Shown: one piece after another, positions 17,487 through 26,252 of the stretch
Layout of the letters: every line of letters begins with the position of its first letter
Position numbering within the stretch: the first letter of the stretch is position 1
Assembly: GCA_944390805.1 (NCBI GenBank)
Contig: CALXQW010000017.1
Location: forward strand, 1 to 39,718
Length of the DNA stretch: 39,718 bases
Source of the DNA: an uncultured Opitutales bacterium
Lineage (GTDB): Bacteria > Verrucomicrobiota > Verrucomicrobiia > Opitutales > Intestinicryptomonadaceae
Direction: 5' to 3'
The notes under the pieces: model-generated
Databases searched by the model: none
What the model saw: only the letters and a program-made list of their open reading frames with translations
What the model was told of the DNA's origin: nothing
Made by a program: the position numbers and the translations under genes

Positions 17487-17512
17487 GGATATATACTAAT
17501 ATAAATTTTGCA

Positions 17513-18256
17513 TCAATCAAGGTAAAGAAGAGCATCTGCATCTCTAACACATTTTTTTAGCCATGAGAGTAGCAATTCCAATTCTTCCCTCTCACCAAGC
17601 GCCCAAAATTTTCTATCGCGCGCACGTATGCGGCATGATATCCCCTCAAGGCACACTCCGGCAAATACCGATAAATTCATGCTCTGAGCCATGCCGTACA
17701 TTGGAACGGAAAATTTTATGTCGGCACTCTGAATTGCTTCATCGGAAAGCCCGGTAAGTTCGGTGCCTATCATCACTGCAACTGGTTTATCTATAGGGAG
17801 AGTCTGCGGCGTGTACGTACCCTCTCCGGGAACTGACGCGGCAAGAATATATCCCCTTTCGCGAATCTTTTCGAACGCCTCCAAGGCATTCTTTTGGCAG
17901 TCTTCAGGCAGGGGAGAACGCTTTGGTATCTTTTGCCCGGCGTTTAAGCCGCTATGTGTATATTTAAATATGTCGAGCCATTTCGACGCACCCATGTCAA
18001 CTTGGTGGCTTACCTTGAATCGATAGCGGTTTTCTATTGCATGAACTTCCTTAAGCCCAAAAGCGTCTGCCGTTCTAAGTACAGCGGCTCCGTTGTGCGG
18101 CTGAAATATGTCTTCAAGAACAAGCGTAATTTGCCTTGTTCTAAAATGCGCGGCACGCTTGAGCTTTTCATATCTACTGCATGAAATCTTTCCGGCAAGA
18201 ATATCTATGCGCCTTTTGAGTTCGCTTTCGGATAGAGATGTTTCTTCAGCCTTCAT
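17513..18256 (-). CDS. trmH: TrmH-type tRNA/rRNA 2'-O-ribose methyltransferase (SpoU family)
   Basis: 247 aa from ATG 18256, overlapping the upstream dus stop by 11 bases; the frame is open to 18361, but that extension is the dus tail in another frame. SPOUT motifs: LVLEDIFQPHNGAAVLRTADAFG (motif 1 with Asn and Arg), VAVMIGTELTGLSDEA (motif 2) and FSVPMYGMAQSMNLSV (motif 3, the SAM-binding knot). The closest pattern I recognise is TrmH, which methylates G18 of tRNA, including the LEDIFQPHN start and a C-terminal helical extension. A role on rRNA cannot be excluded. The neighbouring dus gene makes this a tRNA-modification pair. Confidence 0.87.
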   Translation of the reverse strand: MKAEETSLSESELKRRIDILAGKISCSRYEKLKRAAHFRTRQITLVLEDIFQPHNGAAVLRTADAFGLKEVHAIENRYRFKVSHQVDMGASKWLDIFKYTHSGLNAGQKIPKRSPLPEDCQKNALEAFEKIRERGYILAASVPGEGTYTPQTLPIDKPVAVMIGTELTGLSDEAIQSADIKFSVPMYGMAQSMNLSVFAGVCLEGISCRIRARDRKFWALGEREELELLLSWLKKCVRDADALLYLD

Positions 18257-19298
18257 GGTTTGGTCTGGAACATAGATTTTCTGCCGGCTCAAGCCGAATT
18301 GGCAAAGAGCTTCGGCCGTCAGAGACCAAGTATTTGTCGCATATATGCAAAAGCTCGTCAAGACTCTGCGCGCGCCTCATAGACATAAGAAACTCGCCTG
18401 ACGTCTCTACCCCCACGGCTATGAAATTTAAAAACTTCTTGAGCCTTCCTGGCAGATTCTTCGGCTTTGGCTTGTATCTGAGCGAATTTGACATGATCTC
18501 GTCCACATATATCCTTACATCGCCTAGGGTTGGGGTGAATATATCTTCAGGCTTTTTCCCCTCCTCAAAACGTTCTCTTGTCTGCTTGAATATCCATGGA
18601 TTTCTCATGGCGCTTCTTCCTATCATTATGCCGGCGCAGCCGGTTGCCTCTACCACGTTTTCTGCGGACTGCCAGCTGGTTATGTCGCCATTTGCAACAA
18701 GCGGAACTCTTCCGCAAATTTCCACCGCCCGGCGCGTATAAGAATGATCTGCCTTACCCCTGTACAGCTGCCTTACGGTGCGGGCATGAAGAGTTATGAA
18801 ATCTACGCCGCAGTCGAGCACTGTCTTCAATATGGTCTCAAACAGGGAATCATCCTGAAACCCTATACGCAGCTTTGCGCTTAGAGTGCCTTGCCATGAA
18901 TCTCTCATGGCTGAAAGTATAGATGCTATCTTCTTTGGATCCTTTAGAAGAGCTCCGCCAACATTCTTCCTATAAACCTTTGGCGCTGGGCAACCCAGAT
19001 TCAAATCTACTGCCCTTATTTGCGGATATTTCTTTGCGTCGTCCAGAATGCGCCTTATGTGGAATTCGTCCTCCCCGATAAGCTGCAAAACCACCGGACT
19101 TCTCAAGTCGGTATCGAGCAGCGCAGATAAATGGCTTTTCTCAAGCCTCGACGAGGGATGCACCCTCAAATATTCGGTTACAAAAACATCGGGCCTGCCC
19201 AGATTTGAGACAGTCCGCATGAAATTTACATCGGTTACGTCTTGCATGGGCGCAAGAAACGTCGGCATGCGCGCGCTTCCGAAAAAATCGGGGAACAT
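18246..19298 (-). CDS. dus: tRNA-dihydrouridine synthase
   Basis: 350 aa. The TIM-barrel FMN enzyme signature is complete: FLAPMQDVTD at the start, LNLGCPAPKVYRKNVGGALL (Cys103 as the proton donor), LSAKLRIGF, ITLHARTVRQLYRGKADH, PLVANGDI and CAGIMIGRSAMRNPW. It reduces uridines in the tRNA D-loop with NADPH. The DusA/B/C subclass cannot be assigned with certainty; the GCPAPKV form does not settle it. It follows the bifunctional nuclease gene after three bases and overlaps trmH, so all are cotranscribed. Confidence 0.93.
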   Translation of the reverse strand: MFPDFFGSARMPTFLAPMQDVTDVNFMRTVSNLGRPDVFVTEYLRVHPSSRLEKSHLSALLDTDLRSPVVLQLIGEDEFHIRRILDDAKKYPQIRAVDLNLGCPAPKVYRKNVGGALLKDPKKIASILSAMRDSWQGTLSAKLRIGFQDDSLFETILKTVLDCGVDFITLHARTVRQLYRGKADHSYTRRAVEICGRVPLVANGDITSWQSAENVVEATGCAGIMIGRSAMRNPWIFKQTRERFEEGKKPEDIFTPTLGDVRIYVDEIMSNSLRYKPKPKNLPGRLKKFLNFIAVGVETSGEFLMSMRRAQSLDELLHICDKYLVSDGRSSLPIRLEPAENLCSRPNHEG

Positions 19299-19301
19299 AT
19301 C

Positions 19302-19736
19302 CTAAAGCTGGTTCTTGATTTTCTGCCAGACGTCATCGACGTCGTCAACTTTCTCAAGCACGCTCTTTGCCACAAATATTGGAGCTTTTGAACGCAGCGC
19401 CAGAGAGAAAGAGTCGCTCGGCCTTGCGTCGAGCTCTACTATCTTCTTGCCCAGCTCATTATCCATCTCCAGCTTCATGCGCGCGTAAAATGTCCCCTCC
19501 GACGTATGGTATATCAACACGTCGACAACTTTGCAGTCGAGCGCGTCTAAGGCGTATGAAAATAACTCGTGCGTGGAGGGCCTTTGCGACTTCGTCTGAT
19601 TCATCGCTTTGTCCACGGCCCCGCCGCCGCTTTTGTCCATATATATCACAAAAGTCTTAGACGGGCATTTTACAAACACCGCGTAGCCGTAGGGCGACGG
19701 GCATGCTCCGACTATCTTTGCCTCTTCGTTTTCCAT
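19302..19736 (-). CDS. Bifunctional nuclease (BFN/DUF151) domain protein
   Basis: 144 aa, typical of single-domain DUF151 proteins. The central segment SYALDALDCKVVDVLIYHTSEGTFYARMKL, followed by KKIVELDARPSDSFSLALRSKAPIFVAKSVLEK, is the family core; the strongly conserved DARPSDxxxLAxR is intact. Family members (e.g. Thermotoga TM0160 by structure, plant BBD1 by assay) have been linked to DNase/RNase activity, but the bacterial role is unsettled. It is the first gene of the operon BFN-dus-trmH-transglutaminase. The upstream 130 bases are A+T-rich with no clear promoter match. Confidence 0.87.
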   Translation of the reverse strand: MENEEAKIVGACPSPYGYAVFVKCPSKTFVIYMDKSGGGAVDKAMNQTKSQRPSTHELFSYALDALDCKVVDVLIYHTSEGTFYARMKLEMDNELGKKIVELDARPSDSFSLALRSKAPIFVAKSVLEKVDDVDDVWQKIKNQL

Positions 19737-19853
19737 CGCTATCTCTAAAATGCCAAGTTTCTTACAAAACCTCTTATTCTTCTTTTATTTCTTCTCTTAT
19801 ACTTATCGCACATTTATATTTTTCTTCACAATCTTTTTTTGATTTTTTGAAAA

Positions 19854-19896
19854 ATATAAAAAACAATGCGCCGCCTGCAACTATTGCAGGCGGCGC
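19854..19896 (-). terminator. Strong intrinsic terminator after GH97
   Basis: Perfect 13-bp stem GCGCCGCCTGCAA (19868-19880) / TTGCAGGCGGCGC (19884-19896) with a 3-base loop. On the minus strand it is followed by ATTGTTTTTTATATTTTTC, and it lies 24 bases beyond the GH97 stop. Confidence 0.9.
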
Positions 19897-19919
19897 TTAA
19901 GTCTTTTGCTATTATGCAA

Positions 19920-21908
19920 TTAGTCTATTTTTCTAAGCTTTGCGGAAAAGCCTCCCGCCGGCGCCATTGATATTTTTAAAGTATCGTTTTTGGACAGCTT
20001 CATCTTTGATGTCTTCACGTCGGTTGGAGCCTTGTAGGCATTTACTCCGTCGGCGTATATCTCCGCCTCGTAAACAGCGCCGTCTTCGAGGAAATCAAGC
20101 TTTACTTCAAGTTTGCGGGAAGAATTGTCCGTCATGGCGGCTATGTACCAGTCATTTCCTTTTCTGCGGGCAATGGCTGCGTATTGGCCGTAGATGCCGC
20201 AAAGAGATTTTGTGTCGTCCCATGTGGTGGGAATGTCTTTTATGAAATTGAAAAATTCCATATTCTTCTCGTACTGGGTCGGCGAGTCGGACAGCATCTT
20301 TAACGGCTCAAAGTAAAGTATGTACATTGCAGCCGCGTTAGCCCTTGTTCCCTGGACGGAAGGAGTCGAACGGCTTATCGGGAATGTGTTGCTCTTTGAG
20401 GCTACACCTATGTTGCGTGTGGCTCCGGGAGTATAGTCCATAGGGCCAGCTACCATTCTCGCAAAGGCAATGTCTATATTGTGCCTCGGAGTTACGGTAG
20501 ATCTAAACTTGTTCATCTCGCCGCCGTGTACTGCCTCAAAATTTACAACATTCGGATATGTACGGCTAAGCCCCGCTGGCTTCGGGCAGCCGTGATAGTC
20601 GACAAGCATATTGTACTCGGCGGCTATCTTTGCAAAATTCTCAAAAAATTCCATAGCTATCTGGTCGTCCCTGTTTGTAAAGTCAACCTTTACCCCAGCT
20701 ATTCCCCAGCTCTTGAGCCTCTCGAGCGTCTTGCGGGCAGATTCCTCGTTGCTCACCGAGCGCATCGTAAGCCAAGCAAGCACTTCTACTCCGCCAGCAT
20801 TTGCGCGCTTTACAACCTCAGGCATGTCGAACTGTGGATCGGCGCTGGCACAAGTGTCGTTATCCGCAACCCAGCCGGCGTCTATTAACATAAACGGCAG
20901 CTTGTGCTTTACGGAAAAATCGGCAAAATAATCGTAAGTTTGCGTATTCATTCCTGTTTTGAAATCAACGCCTTCAAGATTTGCATCGTTCCACCACTCC
21001 CAAGAGCATGTTCCGGTCTTTATCCACGAGGTATCCTCTATCTTTGAAGGCCTTGCCAACTTGTAGACGGTGTCGTTATCAAGAAGTTCTTTGTCAGACC
21101 TGGCAACTATAAACACCCTCCAGGGCATTGGCTCTTTTGCGGAACGCTTTGATATGTATTTCTCAACCTCATCTGGGAATAGAAATATATTGCGGTGCTT
21201 TCTGAAGGTTTTGGGATATGGCGCAAAATTAGCCGACAAAACCCCGCCATCGGTATATTTCAATCTCATGGCAGGATAATTTATCATGTCTGACTCAGTA
21301 AAGAATATCTTAGCCCCGTCAAAATGTACTAACAAAGATGTGTTTATGCCGCTTTTGAAATCCTTTATTCCGCCTATGGTTGTGTCTTTATAGTTTGATT
21401 CGCAGGCGGGATCGTACGGGTGGACACTTGCTTTTGTGTCATCAGGAAAGGGCAGTGTGAGAGTCTCGTTGTTTACTATCAACTCTCCATCGGCATTTGC
21501 CTTGAAGCGGTATGCTACGGCGTCGTCGTAAAGCCGTAAAATAAGGCTGAATTTGTCGAACTGAAGTGTTGTCTCATTGTAGCGGTTGCGTATTTGGCTC
21601 TTTGTCCACCATGCAGTGTCTATGGTCTCATCAGCGGAAAGCTCGCTCTTTGAGACAAATTTTGCAGACTTGCCCATCTGCCCAATATTTGTGTCCAAGC
21701 CTATCTTTGCATCTTTGAGCAAAGTTTTGCCGTCGGCCTTTATCGAAAGCGACAAATCTTCTCCGGTAGATACCAGCATCTGAAGTTTTCCGTCAGGCGA
21801 GGATGCTGAAAACTCCTCAGCGCAAAGAGTCTGCGGAGCATATGTTGAAATTGCAGCAAACGCAAGAAACGCCGCAATGGAAAATAAACTACGTTTTAAT
21901 ATATGCAT
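19920..21908 (-). CDS. Glycoside hydrolase family 97, probably retaining type
   Basis: 662 aa. A Sec signal peptide (1-30) leads into the GH97 N-terminal beta-sandwich (SPDGKLQMLVSTGEDLSLSI), a TIM barrel (about 290-560) and a C-terminal beta domain. Landmarks are TGTCSWEWW, LIDAGW, GVKVDFTNRDDQ (Asp409), VDYHGCPKPAGLSRTYPN and NFEAVHGGEMNKF (E458, E464). As I recall, characterised retaining GH97 alpha-galactosidases use an Asp and a Glu 55 residues apart; D409 and E464 have exactly that spacing. This favours a retaining alpha-galactosidase-like enzyme over the inverting SusB alpha-glucosidase (inference). It is exported to the periplasm or surface, monocistronic, and ends in the strong hairpin at 19868. 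Confidence 0.9.
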   Translation of the reverse strand: MHILKRSLFSIAAFLAFAAISTYAPQTLCAEEFSASSPDGKLQMLVSTGEDLSLSIKADGKTLLKDAKIGLDTNIGQMGKSAKFVSKSELSADETIDTAWWTKSQIRNRYNETTLQFDKFSLILRLYDDAVAYRFKANADGELIVNNETLTLPFPDDTKASVHPYDPACESNYKDTTIGGIKDFKSGINTSLLVHFDGAKIFFTESDMINYPAMRLKYTDGGVLSANFAPYPKTFRKHRNIFLFPDEVEKYISKRSAKEPMPWRVFIVARSDKELLDNDTVYKLARPSKIEDTSWIKTGTCSWEWWNDANLEGVDFKTGMNTQTYDYFADFSVKHKLPFMLIDAGWVADNDTCASADPQFDMPEVVKRANAGGVEVLAWLTMRSVSNEESARKTLERLKSWGIAGVKVDFTNRDDQIAMEFFENFAKIAAEYNMLVDYHGCPKPAGLSRTYPNVVNFEAVHGGEMNKFRSTVTPRHNIDIAFARMVAGPMDYTPGATRNIGVASKSNTFPISRSTPSVQGTRANAAAMYILYFEPLKMLSDSPTQYEKNMEFFNFIKDIPTTWDDTKSLCGIYGQYAAIARRKGNDWYIAAMTDNSSRKLEVKLDFLEDGAVYEAEIYADGVNAYKAPTDVKTSKMKLSKNDTLKISMAPAGGFSAKLRKID

Positions 21909-22012
21909 ATCTAAAATCTATCATTGCCTCTCAATGTGTCAACGACCTTTCGCTTTTGTGCAATAAATGCTTGAAAGGTTGCCTGGAAAGTGGGATATTT
22001 TCGGGTTTTAAT

Positions 22013-22696
22013 ATGGACAACTTCTCATTCGACAGTTTCGACGATTTCTTTCAGGACGACTCCGACGCAATCAAGTGGTCTGAGCGCGACTGGGCAAAAT
22101 ATGTGAGAAAGTCCGACCTTGAAATAAGTAGGTTTGCCTCTCTATATTCCCTAAACCGGCCTCAGGGCAAGACTCTTGAAGAGATAGCTCAAGCCGCCGG
22201 CTGGTCTTTGGCAAACTATGCAAATCCCGATGCCGATTCTTACTACGCCTCGTATTCCGATATGGACGACGACGATGATGAGGGCGGTGCCGAATTTTCT
22301 TACGAGCCGTGGACTCTCCTGAACCACCCCGTATTCATAATAACAAAAGCTCTGTTTAGATGTCTCGACGAACACATGGGCAGGTTGCTTTTGGAGGTAG
22401 GTTCTTCATGCGCCCAGACCTGGGGGGTTGCAAAATCCATATCTGAGGCGTCTAATTTTCTTTCTTTGGCGGTGAACTCCACGGATTTGGGCGAGGACAC
22501 TTTGGCACGCTGCCATTACAAGATGGGTGCGGCATCTTTAAACAGGCTGCTTGCCCGGGTAGACTCAATATCTGTTCCCCAGAGCAAAGAGGGAAAAGAA
22601 AGGCTTGCAAGAATACGCAACATCGTATTCGATTTAAGACAGCTTTGCCTGAATTTGGCGGAGCAGTCTGCGCAGACTGGCGGAAAGCATTGCTGA
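22013..22696 (+). CDS. Acidic conserved hypothetical protein
   Basis: 227 aa from ATG 22013; the frame is open further upstream to 21803 but that would run across the GH97 start. There is no signal peptide. The N-terminus is rich in Asp, Phe and Ser (MDNFSFDSFDDFFQDD), followed by KWSERDWAKYVRK. The middle has a run of six Asp (about 83-88), then YEPWTLLNHPVFIITKALF and a helical C-terminal half that looks like a bundle. I do not recognise a characterised family or catalytic residues. The layout suggests a cytosolic helical protein, perhaps a lineage-specific one. It is followed by the PhoD-like gene 61 bases downstream in the same direction. Confidence 0.7.
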   Translation: MDNFSFDSFDDFFQDDSDAIKWSERDWAKYVRKSDLEISRFASLYSLNRPQGKTLEEIAQAAGWSLANYANPDADSYYASYSDMDDDDDEGGAEFSYEPWTLLNHPVFIITKALFRCLDEHMGRLLLEVGSSCAQTWGVAKSISEASNFLSLAVNSTDLGEDTLARCHYKMGAASLNRLLARVDSISVPQSKEGKERLARIRNIVFDLRQLCLNLAEQSAQTGGKHC

Positions 22697-22757
22697 TTTC
22701 TTACTGGCAGGTTCCGCAGCGGGCGTATTGTTTGCACATCAACTTTCGATACGGAAC

Positions 22758-24098
22758 ATGAGAGTCTTTTTAGGTAAAAAATACAGTATTCTTTTTGCGG
22801 CGTTTATTGCAGCGGCGTTTTCGGCGCAATATTCTTTTGGGGAAGTTTCCGCAAGGCTGGGCGAGATAGGCATGCGCTATGCAAATGTGTCGTTTACAGA
22901 CACTGGTGTCTCGGAGAAGAATCCTGATGTTGTTTTTGAATTCTCAAAGAAGGCAGACGCTTCTTCTGCTGCTTCCATAACTAAAAAGATTGAGGATTTC
23001 TACTCAAAGAGTGTATCGGCGCAGATAGGCCCTCTCGAGGCTGATACGGAATACGAGTTGAAGATATCTTCTGCGGGTGGGCAGAAAACTTTGAGCTTCA
23101 AGACCCGCTCAGACTGGGTGGGAAGAAAGCCTCCGGCAGATTTTGAGATGGCGTTGCTTGGCGCATGCCATGATAACGACAAAGTTTACGATCCTCCATT
23201 TAGAACTCCTGGTGGCGGATATGAAGTCTTTGATACAGTTTTGAAGAATTCTCCATCGGCGGTTTTATGGCTTGGTGGTTTTGTATCTTTGCGCCCGGCA
23301 GATCTTGGTTCTTATGCGGGATATGCGGCAAGATATATCCGTGCCGAAAAGGAATCTAAGGCGGGCGCTTTGCTCGGAGGTGCCTCAAATATGGGTGTTA
23401 TGGGGATATCGTCTTACGGGGCAGATTTGGACGATGCCCGTAGTTTGTGCAAGTTAGACGCCCAGAGGGCCTTTGAAAGTTTCTGGGGTACAGTTCCTGC
23501 GGGCGCTGAGCTGCTTGGCTCTATGACGTATTCCTTCAAAATTTACGATGCGGAGTTTTTTGTTTTAGACGATTGTTCCTCGCGCGACAATCTTGCCGAA
23601 AGCCCTTCCGAAAGAAAGATGTTTGGCAAGGCCCAGATGGATTGGCTAAAGAGCGCGCTGCTTAAATCTGGAGCTACATTTAAGGTTATAGTGGCAAATT
23701 CTCCGATGTTGAATCCTGTTGAGAGGATAGGGCATTTTGCGGGTGCCAAGAACGAGCGCGCAGACTTGTTGGATTTTTTGGCGAAGAACAAAATAAACGG
23801 GGTTGTGTTTGTCTCTGCCGGCAAGCCGTATTTCGAGATAACAAGAATGATAAGGGCAGGGGCTTACGAACTTTTTGAGATAACAGCTGGGCCGGCAACC
23901 GCAAGGGCGGCGGAGAAAGCTGAGGAGTTAAACTATTTTAAGGTGCCAACAAGCACGATATATTCTCGTGGTTTTGTGCGTGTGGCGGTATCTGGGGCCG
24001 AGGGGGACAGGCTAATGCAGATACGCATTTGCGACACCTCCGGAAAAGTTCTTTTCAAGCACGACATTCCCCAGAAATCTTTAAAATTTGACAAGTAA
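22758..24098 (+). CDS. PhoD-like metallophosphatase-fold protein lacking metal ligands
   Basis: 446 aa from ATG 22758 (signal peptide 1-28). An FN3-like domain (about 30-117) precedes a PhoD-like region. The fold is recognisable from MALLGACHDND, YEVFDTVLKNSPSAVLWLGG, AFESFWGTVPAG, FFVLDDCSSRD, FGKAQMDWLKSALLKSGATFKVIVANSPMLNP and LDFLAKNKINGVVFVS. Yet the metal-binding positions are gone. The family WLGDNVY is WLGGFVS (171-177), WDDHDYG is VMGISSYG (214-221) and SGDRHFTE is SAGKPYFE (353-360). By comparison with active PhoD proteins it should not bind the catalytic metals. It is probably a secreted pseudoenzyme, perhaps binding or structural. A downstream membrane-protein gene follows at 24109. 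Confidence 0.82.
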   Translation: MRVFLGKKYSILFAAFIAAAFSAQYSFGEVSARLGEIGMRYANVSFTDTGVSEKNPDVVFEFSKKADASSAASITKKIEDFYSKSVSAQIGPLEADTEYELKISSAGGQKTLSFKTRSDWVGRKPPADFEMALLGACHDNDKVYDPPFRTPGGGYEVFDTVLKNSPSAVLWLGGFVSLRPADLGSYAGYAARYIRAEKESKAGALLGGASNMGVMGISSYGADLDDARSLCKLDAQRAFESFWGTVPAGAELLGSMTYSFKIYDAEFFVLDDCSSRDNLAESPSERKMFGKAQMDWLKSALLKSGATFKVIVANSPMLNPVERIGHFAGAKNERADLLDFLAKNKINGVVFVSAGKPYFEITRMIRAGAYELFEITAGPATARAAEKAEELNYFKVPTSTIYSRGFVRVAVSGAEGDRLMQIRICDTSGKVLFKHDIPQKSLKFDK

Positions 24099-24108
24099 AA
24101 TATCTGCC

Positions 24109-24870
24109 ATGGCGGAGATGAAAGAAAACGGCAAGTCGGGTGAGAATGTGTGGCTGAATCTTGGGTTCAACATACTTGCGCCCACGTTGTTGTTGATAAA
24201 GGGCAAAGCGATATTTTCTTGGTTTGGAGTGGATCTTGCCGGCAGCTCTTTTGCCACGAGCGCAATATTTGTATCTGCGCTTTTGTTTCCTCTTGCATAC
24301 GGCATTTACGATCTTCTCGCGCGCCGCAAATGGAATGTATTTTCAATAATAGGCATACTCAGCGTTCTGCTTACTGGCGGCATAGGGCTTATGAAGCTGT
24401 CGAGGGAATGGATGATAGTCAAGGAGACTGCCGTTCCACTTATTTTGGGGGTTGTAGTGTTGGCAACTCTAAAGACAAAAAAACCTCTAGTAAAACTTCT
24501 GGTGATGAACGAGAGCGTGCTGGATTTGGAGCGTATAGAATCTGCCCTGGACCAGCGCGGAACCCGCGAGGATTTTGGCGCGTATCTCAGAAAGGCAACT
24601 TATCTTGTTGCGGCGTCGTTTTTGGTTAGCGCGGCGCTCAACTGTGCGTTGGCGTGCATGATTTTTAAAAGTCCGGCGGGGACCGATGCGTTTAACGAGG
24701 AAGTCGGCCGCATGACGGCGCTGTCGTGGCCGGTAATAGTTCTTCCAACTACGCTGATAATGATATTTGCCATAATGCAAATTTTTAAGGCTATAAAAAA
24801 CTGCGCGGGGCTGGATATAGAAGAGGCGCTTGCATCTCACTTGCGGGATAAAGGCTCGGAAAAGAAATAA
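24109..24870 (+). CDS. VC0807-family inner-membrane protein
   Basis: 253 aa from ATG 24109; an in-frame TTG at 24088 is less likely. There are about six hydrophobic segments. FPLAYGIYDLLARRKWNVFSIIGILSVLLTGGIGLMKL, followed by the WMIVKETAVPLILG segment and FNEEVGRMTALSWPVIVLPTTLIMIFA, fits the uncharacterised VC0807-type family, whose members share the LLTGGIGL and GRMTALS.PVI blocks. Both loops are conserved in a family with no known substrate. It starts ten bases after the PhoD-like stop, so the two are almost certainly cotranscribed. No function is assigned. Confidence 0.75.
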   Translation: MAEMKENGKSGENVWLNLGFNILAPTLLLIKGKAIFSWFGVDLAGSSFATSAIFVSALLFPLAYGIYDLLARRKWNVFSIIGILSVLLTGGIGLMKLSREWMIVKETAVPLILGVVVLATLKTKKPLVKLLVMNESVLDLERIESALDQRGTREDFGAYLRKATYLVAASFLVSAALNCALACMIFKSPAGTDAFNEEVGRMTALSWPVIVLPTTLIMIFAIMQIFKAIKNCAGLDIEEALASHLRDKGSEKK

Positions 24871-25028
24871 GGGGCGCAGGAAAGGGATATTTGCGATATA
24901 CTGAGCAAATTTTTGTCCCGCTATTTTGAGGGCGCATATAAGGAAGATTTTTCAAAAGATTTTCCGGAAGTTGTAAATTGCGAATTTGCTTGAAGGACGA
25001 AAAGGGTTGTGTAAATTACAAGGGCATT

Positions 25029-26201
25029 ATGATTAAAAAGTATGTGTTTTCTTCGGAATCGGTCGGCGAAGGACATCCCGACAAAGTTGCCGACTATATA
25101 TCCGACAGCGTTCTCGACGCTTGCCTTGCGCAGGACAAGCTCAGCCGCGTAGCCTGCGAGACTCTCGTAAAGAGCAACTGCGTTACGGTTGCTGGAGAGA
25201 TCACCACAAAGGCTAAGCTTGATTACGAGAAGATAGTCAGGGAGGCAATCCGCGAAATAGGCTATATTAATGACGACGACGTCTTTCACGCAGACAAGGT
25301 ATTTTTAAACAATCTTATAACCAAGCAGTCTCCCGACATTGCCCAGGGTGTCAACGCCAAGAAGGCCAAGGGCAAGAAGACCGCCGAGCAGGGCGCAGGA
25401 GACCAGGGTATAATGTTCGGCTATGCAACAAATGAGACGCCCGAGTATATGCCGGCATCTGTGATGTTTGCGCACCGCATATTGATGGAGCTTGCCAGGC
25501 AGCGCAAGAGCGGCAAGGGCCCAAAATGGCTCAGGCCCGACTGCAAGAGCCAGGTTGCTGTTGAATATGAGAACGGCAAGCCTGTGCATATAAAGAATGT
25601 TGTTGTTTCCACGCAGCATTCCGCCGATGTCGAGCACGACGAGATAGAAAAATACATAGTTGAAAAGGTCATAAAGAAGGTTTTGCCCGCAGAGCTTCTC
25701 GACAAGAAGACGCAGTATTTTGTAAATCCGACAGGCAAGTTTGTTGTTGGCGGACCACAGGGAGACAGCGGACTGACCGGCAGAAAGATAATAGTAGATA
25801 CCTACGGCGGCGCAGGCAGGCACGGTGGCGGAGCGTTCTCCGGAAAAGATCCGAGCAAGGTTGACAGGAGTGCAGCCTACATGTGCCGTTGGGTTGCCAA
25901 GAATATTGTGGCAGCTGGTCTTGCAGACAAGTGCGAGCTTCAGGTTGCCTATGCCATAGGCGAGCCCCAGCCAACAAGCATTACGGTTGATACGTTTGGA
26001 ACAGGAAAGGTTGACGAGGAAAAGATTGTAAAGGCGGTTGAGAAAATCTTCAGCTTTAAGCCGGCCGATATAATAAAGCAGCTCGATCTTCTCCGTCCTA
26101 TATACAGGAAGACAACAAATTACGGGCACTTTACAAAGCCTGATCTTCCTTGGGAAAAGACAAATAAGGCCGCTGAGCTGCGCAAGGCGGTTGCAAAGTA
26201 G
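25029..26201 (+). CDS. metK: S-adenosylmethionine synthetase
   Basis: 390 aa from ATG 25029, preceded by AAGGG at 25020-25024; the frame is open further upstream but conservation begins at [24 protein letters not shown]. Diagnostic blocks are GEGHPDK (ATP/Mg site), [12 protein letters not shown] (signature 1) and [19 protein letters not shown] (signature 2). It makes SAM from methionine and ATP. It stands directly before ahcY, so the window holds the SAM-making and SAH-removing steps of the methyl cycle, but a terminator separates them. I see no SAM-riboswitch consensus in the 158 bases upstream. Confidence 0.97.
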   Translation: MIKKYVFSSESVGEGHPDKVADYISDSVLDACLAQDKLSRVACETLVKSNCVTVAGEITTKAKLDYEKIVREAIREIGYINDDDVFHADKVFLNNLITKQSPDIAQGVNAKKAKGKKTAEQGAGDQGIMFGYATNETPEYMPASVMFAHRILMELARQRKSGKGPKWLRPDCKSQVAVEYENGKPVHIKNVVVSTQHSADVEHDEIEKYIVEKVIKKVLPAELLDKKTQYFVNPTGKFVVGGPQGDSGLTGRKIIVDTYGGAGRHGGGAFSGKDPSKVDRSAAYMCRWVAKNIVAAGLADKCELQVAYAIGEPQPTSITVDTFGTGKVDEEKIVKAVEKIFSFKPADIIKQLDLLRPIYRKTTNYGHFTKPDLPWEKTNKAAELRKAVAK

Positions 26202-26214
26202 TTTTTATCTGGTT

Positions 26215-26252
26215 CGGCGGACGCAAGTAATTAAAGCGTCCGCCGGATTTTT
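26215..26252 (+). terminator. Intrinsic terminator of metK
   Basis: CGGCGGACGC (26215-26224) pairs with GCGTCCGCCG (26236-26245) around an 11-base A+T loop, followed by GATTTTT. It lies 14 bases after the metK stop. Confidence 0.88.

Noticed and set aside
22758..24098. Active alkaline phosphatase D
   Set aside because: The metal-binding WLGD, WDDHD and GDRH blocks are all replaced, so an active-enzyme label would mislead.
24871..25028. SAM riboswitch upstream of metK
   Set aside because: I looked for SAM-I, SAM-II and SAM-IV type cores and see none; there is no terminator/antiterminator pair either.
25305..26129. 274-residue minus-strand frame opposite metK
   Set aside because: metK is unambiguous and the opposite frame has no domain.
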